This document shows, one piece after another, positions 63,499 to 64,000 of a stretch of DNA of 64,000 nucleotides (positions within the stretch are counted from its first letter, which is position 1; each line of letters starts with the position of its first letter). The notes under the pieces are model-generated. The model did no database searches, was not told the DNA's origin, and saw only the letters and a program-made list of their open reading frames with translations. Source of the DNA: Shewanella putrefaciens (GTDB lineage: Bacteria; Pseudomonadota; Gammaproteobacteria; Enterobacterales; Shewanellaceae); contig NZ_CP066370.1 in NCBI RefSeq assembly GCF_016406325.1, forward strand, positions 186,001 to 250,000. The letters run 5' to 3'. The position numbers and the translations under genes were made by a program.

Positions 63499-64000
63499 TT
63501 AATCCATCGACAGTTCTTTTAATTTACGCGTTAGGGTATTTCGCCCCCAGCCTAAACGTTTCGCCGCCTCTTGTTTATGACCTTGGGTATGACGCAGCGC
63601 TGTTTCGAGTAATATGCGTTCGAAGGCCGGTTGTACTTCGGTTAATAAATCGCTATTTCCTTCAGAGAGTTTTTGGTCTATCCACTCGGTTAGCGCCGAT
63701 TGCCAGTCTTGGCCAACTTTAGTCGCGTGAGTGATGCTCACGGGATCCTTAAGTAACTCAGGCGGTAAATCCTGTGGCAAAATTTCCTGTCCTGAAGCCA
63801 TTACTGTTAACCAACGACAGGTATTTTCAAGTTGTCGTACGTTACCTGGCCAAGGGAGTTGTGAAAGTTTAGCTGCAGTTTCTTTGGTGAGGATTTTTGG
63901 TTCAACACCGATTTCCTTGGCGGCAGAAGCAAGAAAATGAGTCGCAAGTTGTGGAATATCCTCGCGCCGTTGTGATAGTGGGGGTAAGTGTACGCGGATC
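63499..64000 (-). CDS. glnG: Nitrogen regulator NtrC (C-terminal part, truncated by window end)
   Basis: The last 166 residues of a sigma-54 activator. The AAA+ end is visible as LPPLSQRREDIP and LPWPGNVRQLENTCRWL, then a linker with the Fis-type helix-turn-helix KQEAAKRLGWGRNTLTRKLKEL. The C-terminal sequence matches enteric NtrC rather than other activators. The frame stays open to the right edge; an internal ATG at 63801 is not the start. The receiver domain lies beyond the window. Confidence 0.93.
   Translation of the reverse strand, partial: IRVHLPPLSQRREDIPQLATHFLASAAKEIGVEPKILTKETAAKLSQLPWPGNVRQLENTCRWLTVMASGQEILPQDLPPELLKDPVSITHATKVGQDWQSALTEWIDQKLSEGNSDLLTEVQPAFERILLETALRHTQGHKQEAAKRLGWGRNTLTRKLKELSMD

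Overview
The window reads as the chromosome of a gammaproteobacterium, almost certainly Shewanella. The reasons are the ScyA-type small cytochrome c5 set inside the cytochrome c maturation locus, an SHP/DHC haem-protein operon, E. coli-like str/S10/spc/alpha operons, a Shewanella-type 16S gene, and Cpx and Ntr regulators of enteric type. Base composition looks ordinary and even. I see no prophage, insertion sequence, CRISPR array or obvious foreign island. The species cannot be fixed from this window.

Layout. Positions 1-21140 (+ strand) hold the end of rpoC, the str operon (rpsL-rpsG-fusA-tuf), the S10 operon (rpsJ to rpsQ, behind an L4-type leader), the spc operon (rplN to rpmJ) and the alpha operon (rpsM to rplQ, behind an S4-type leader). 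A decayed pseudogene follows at 21184-21656. Positions 21763-30475 hold the cytochrome c maturation genes as two divergent arms: ccmABCDE on -, and ccmF-ccmG-ccmH plus a TlpA-like thioredoxin on +. scyA (+) and ccmI (-) lie between them. Positions 30511-36267 are a full rRNA operon with two promoters, 16S, a spacer without tRNA genes, 23S, 5S and a distal tRNA-Asp.

Positions 36565-47021 are largely a C4-dicarboxylate and fumarate region. It has a DASS-family transporter, a class I fumarase, a DcuS/CitA-type sensor kinase with its response regulator, and frdABCD. The frdD copy here is broken by a one-base homopolymer frameshift. Positions 47324-51888 (- strand) hold a GNAT acetyltransferase and a six-gene unit: cytochrome b, SHP, DHC, a PepSY protein, and an OmpR-type regulator and kinase.

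Positions 52105-58802 hold a DUF2809-like membrane protein, an unrecognised protein, a LysR/SDR divergent pair, and an ExaC/AldB-type aldehyde dehydrogenase with a well-formed sigma-54 promoter facing an AcoR-type activator. Positions 58845-64000 hold cpxA-cpxR (-) divergent from cpxP (+) with two CpxR boxes between them, fieF, an outer-membrane barrel protein, and the C-terminal part of glnG (ntrC).

The main themes are translation and transcription machinery, haem-protein assembly with some of its clients, and anaerobic C4-dicarboxylate respiration. I did not find a wholly new system. The most useful leads are the frdD frameshift, the dicarboxylate sensor with a motif shared by the transporter and frd upstream regions, the SHP/DHC operon with its own PepSY protein and two-component system, and some unassigned palindromes and small genes.
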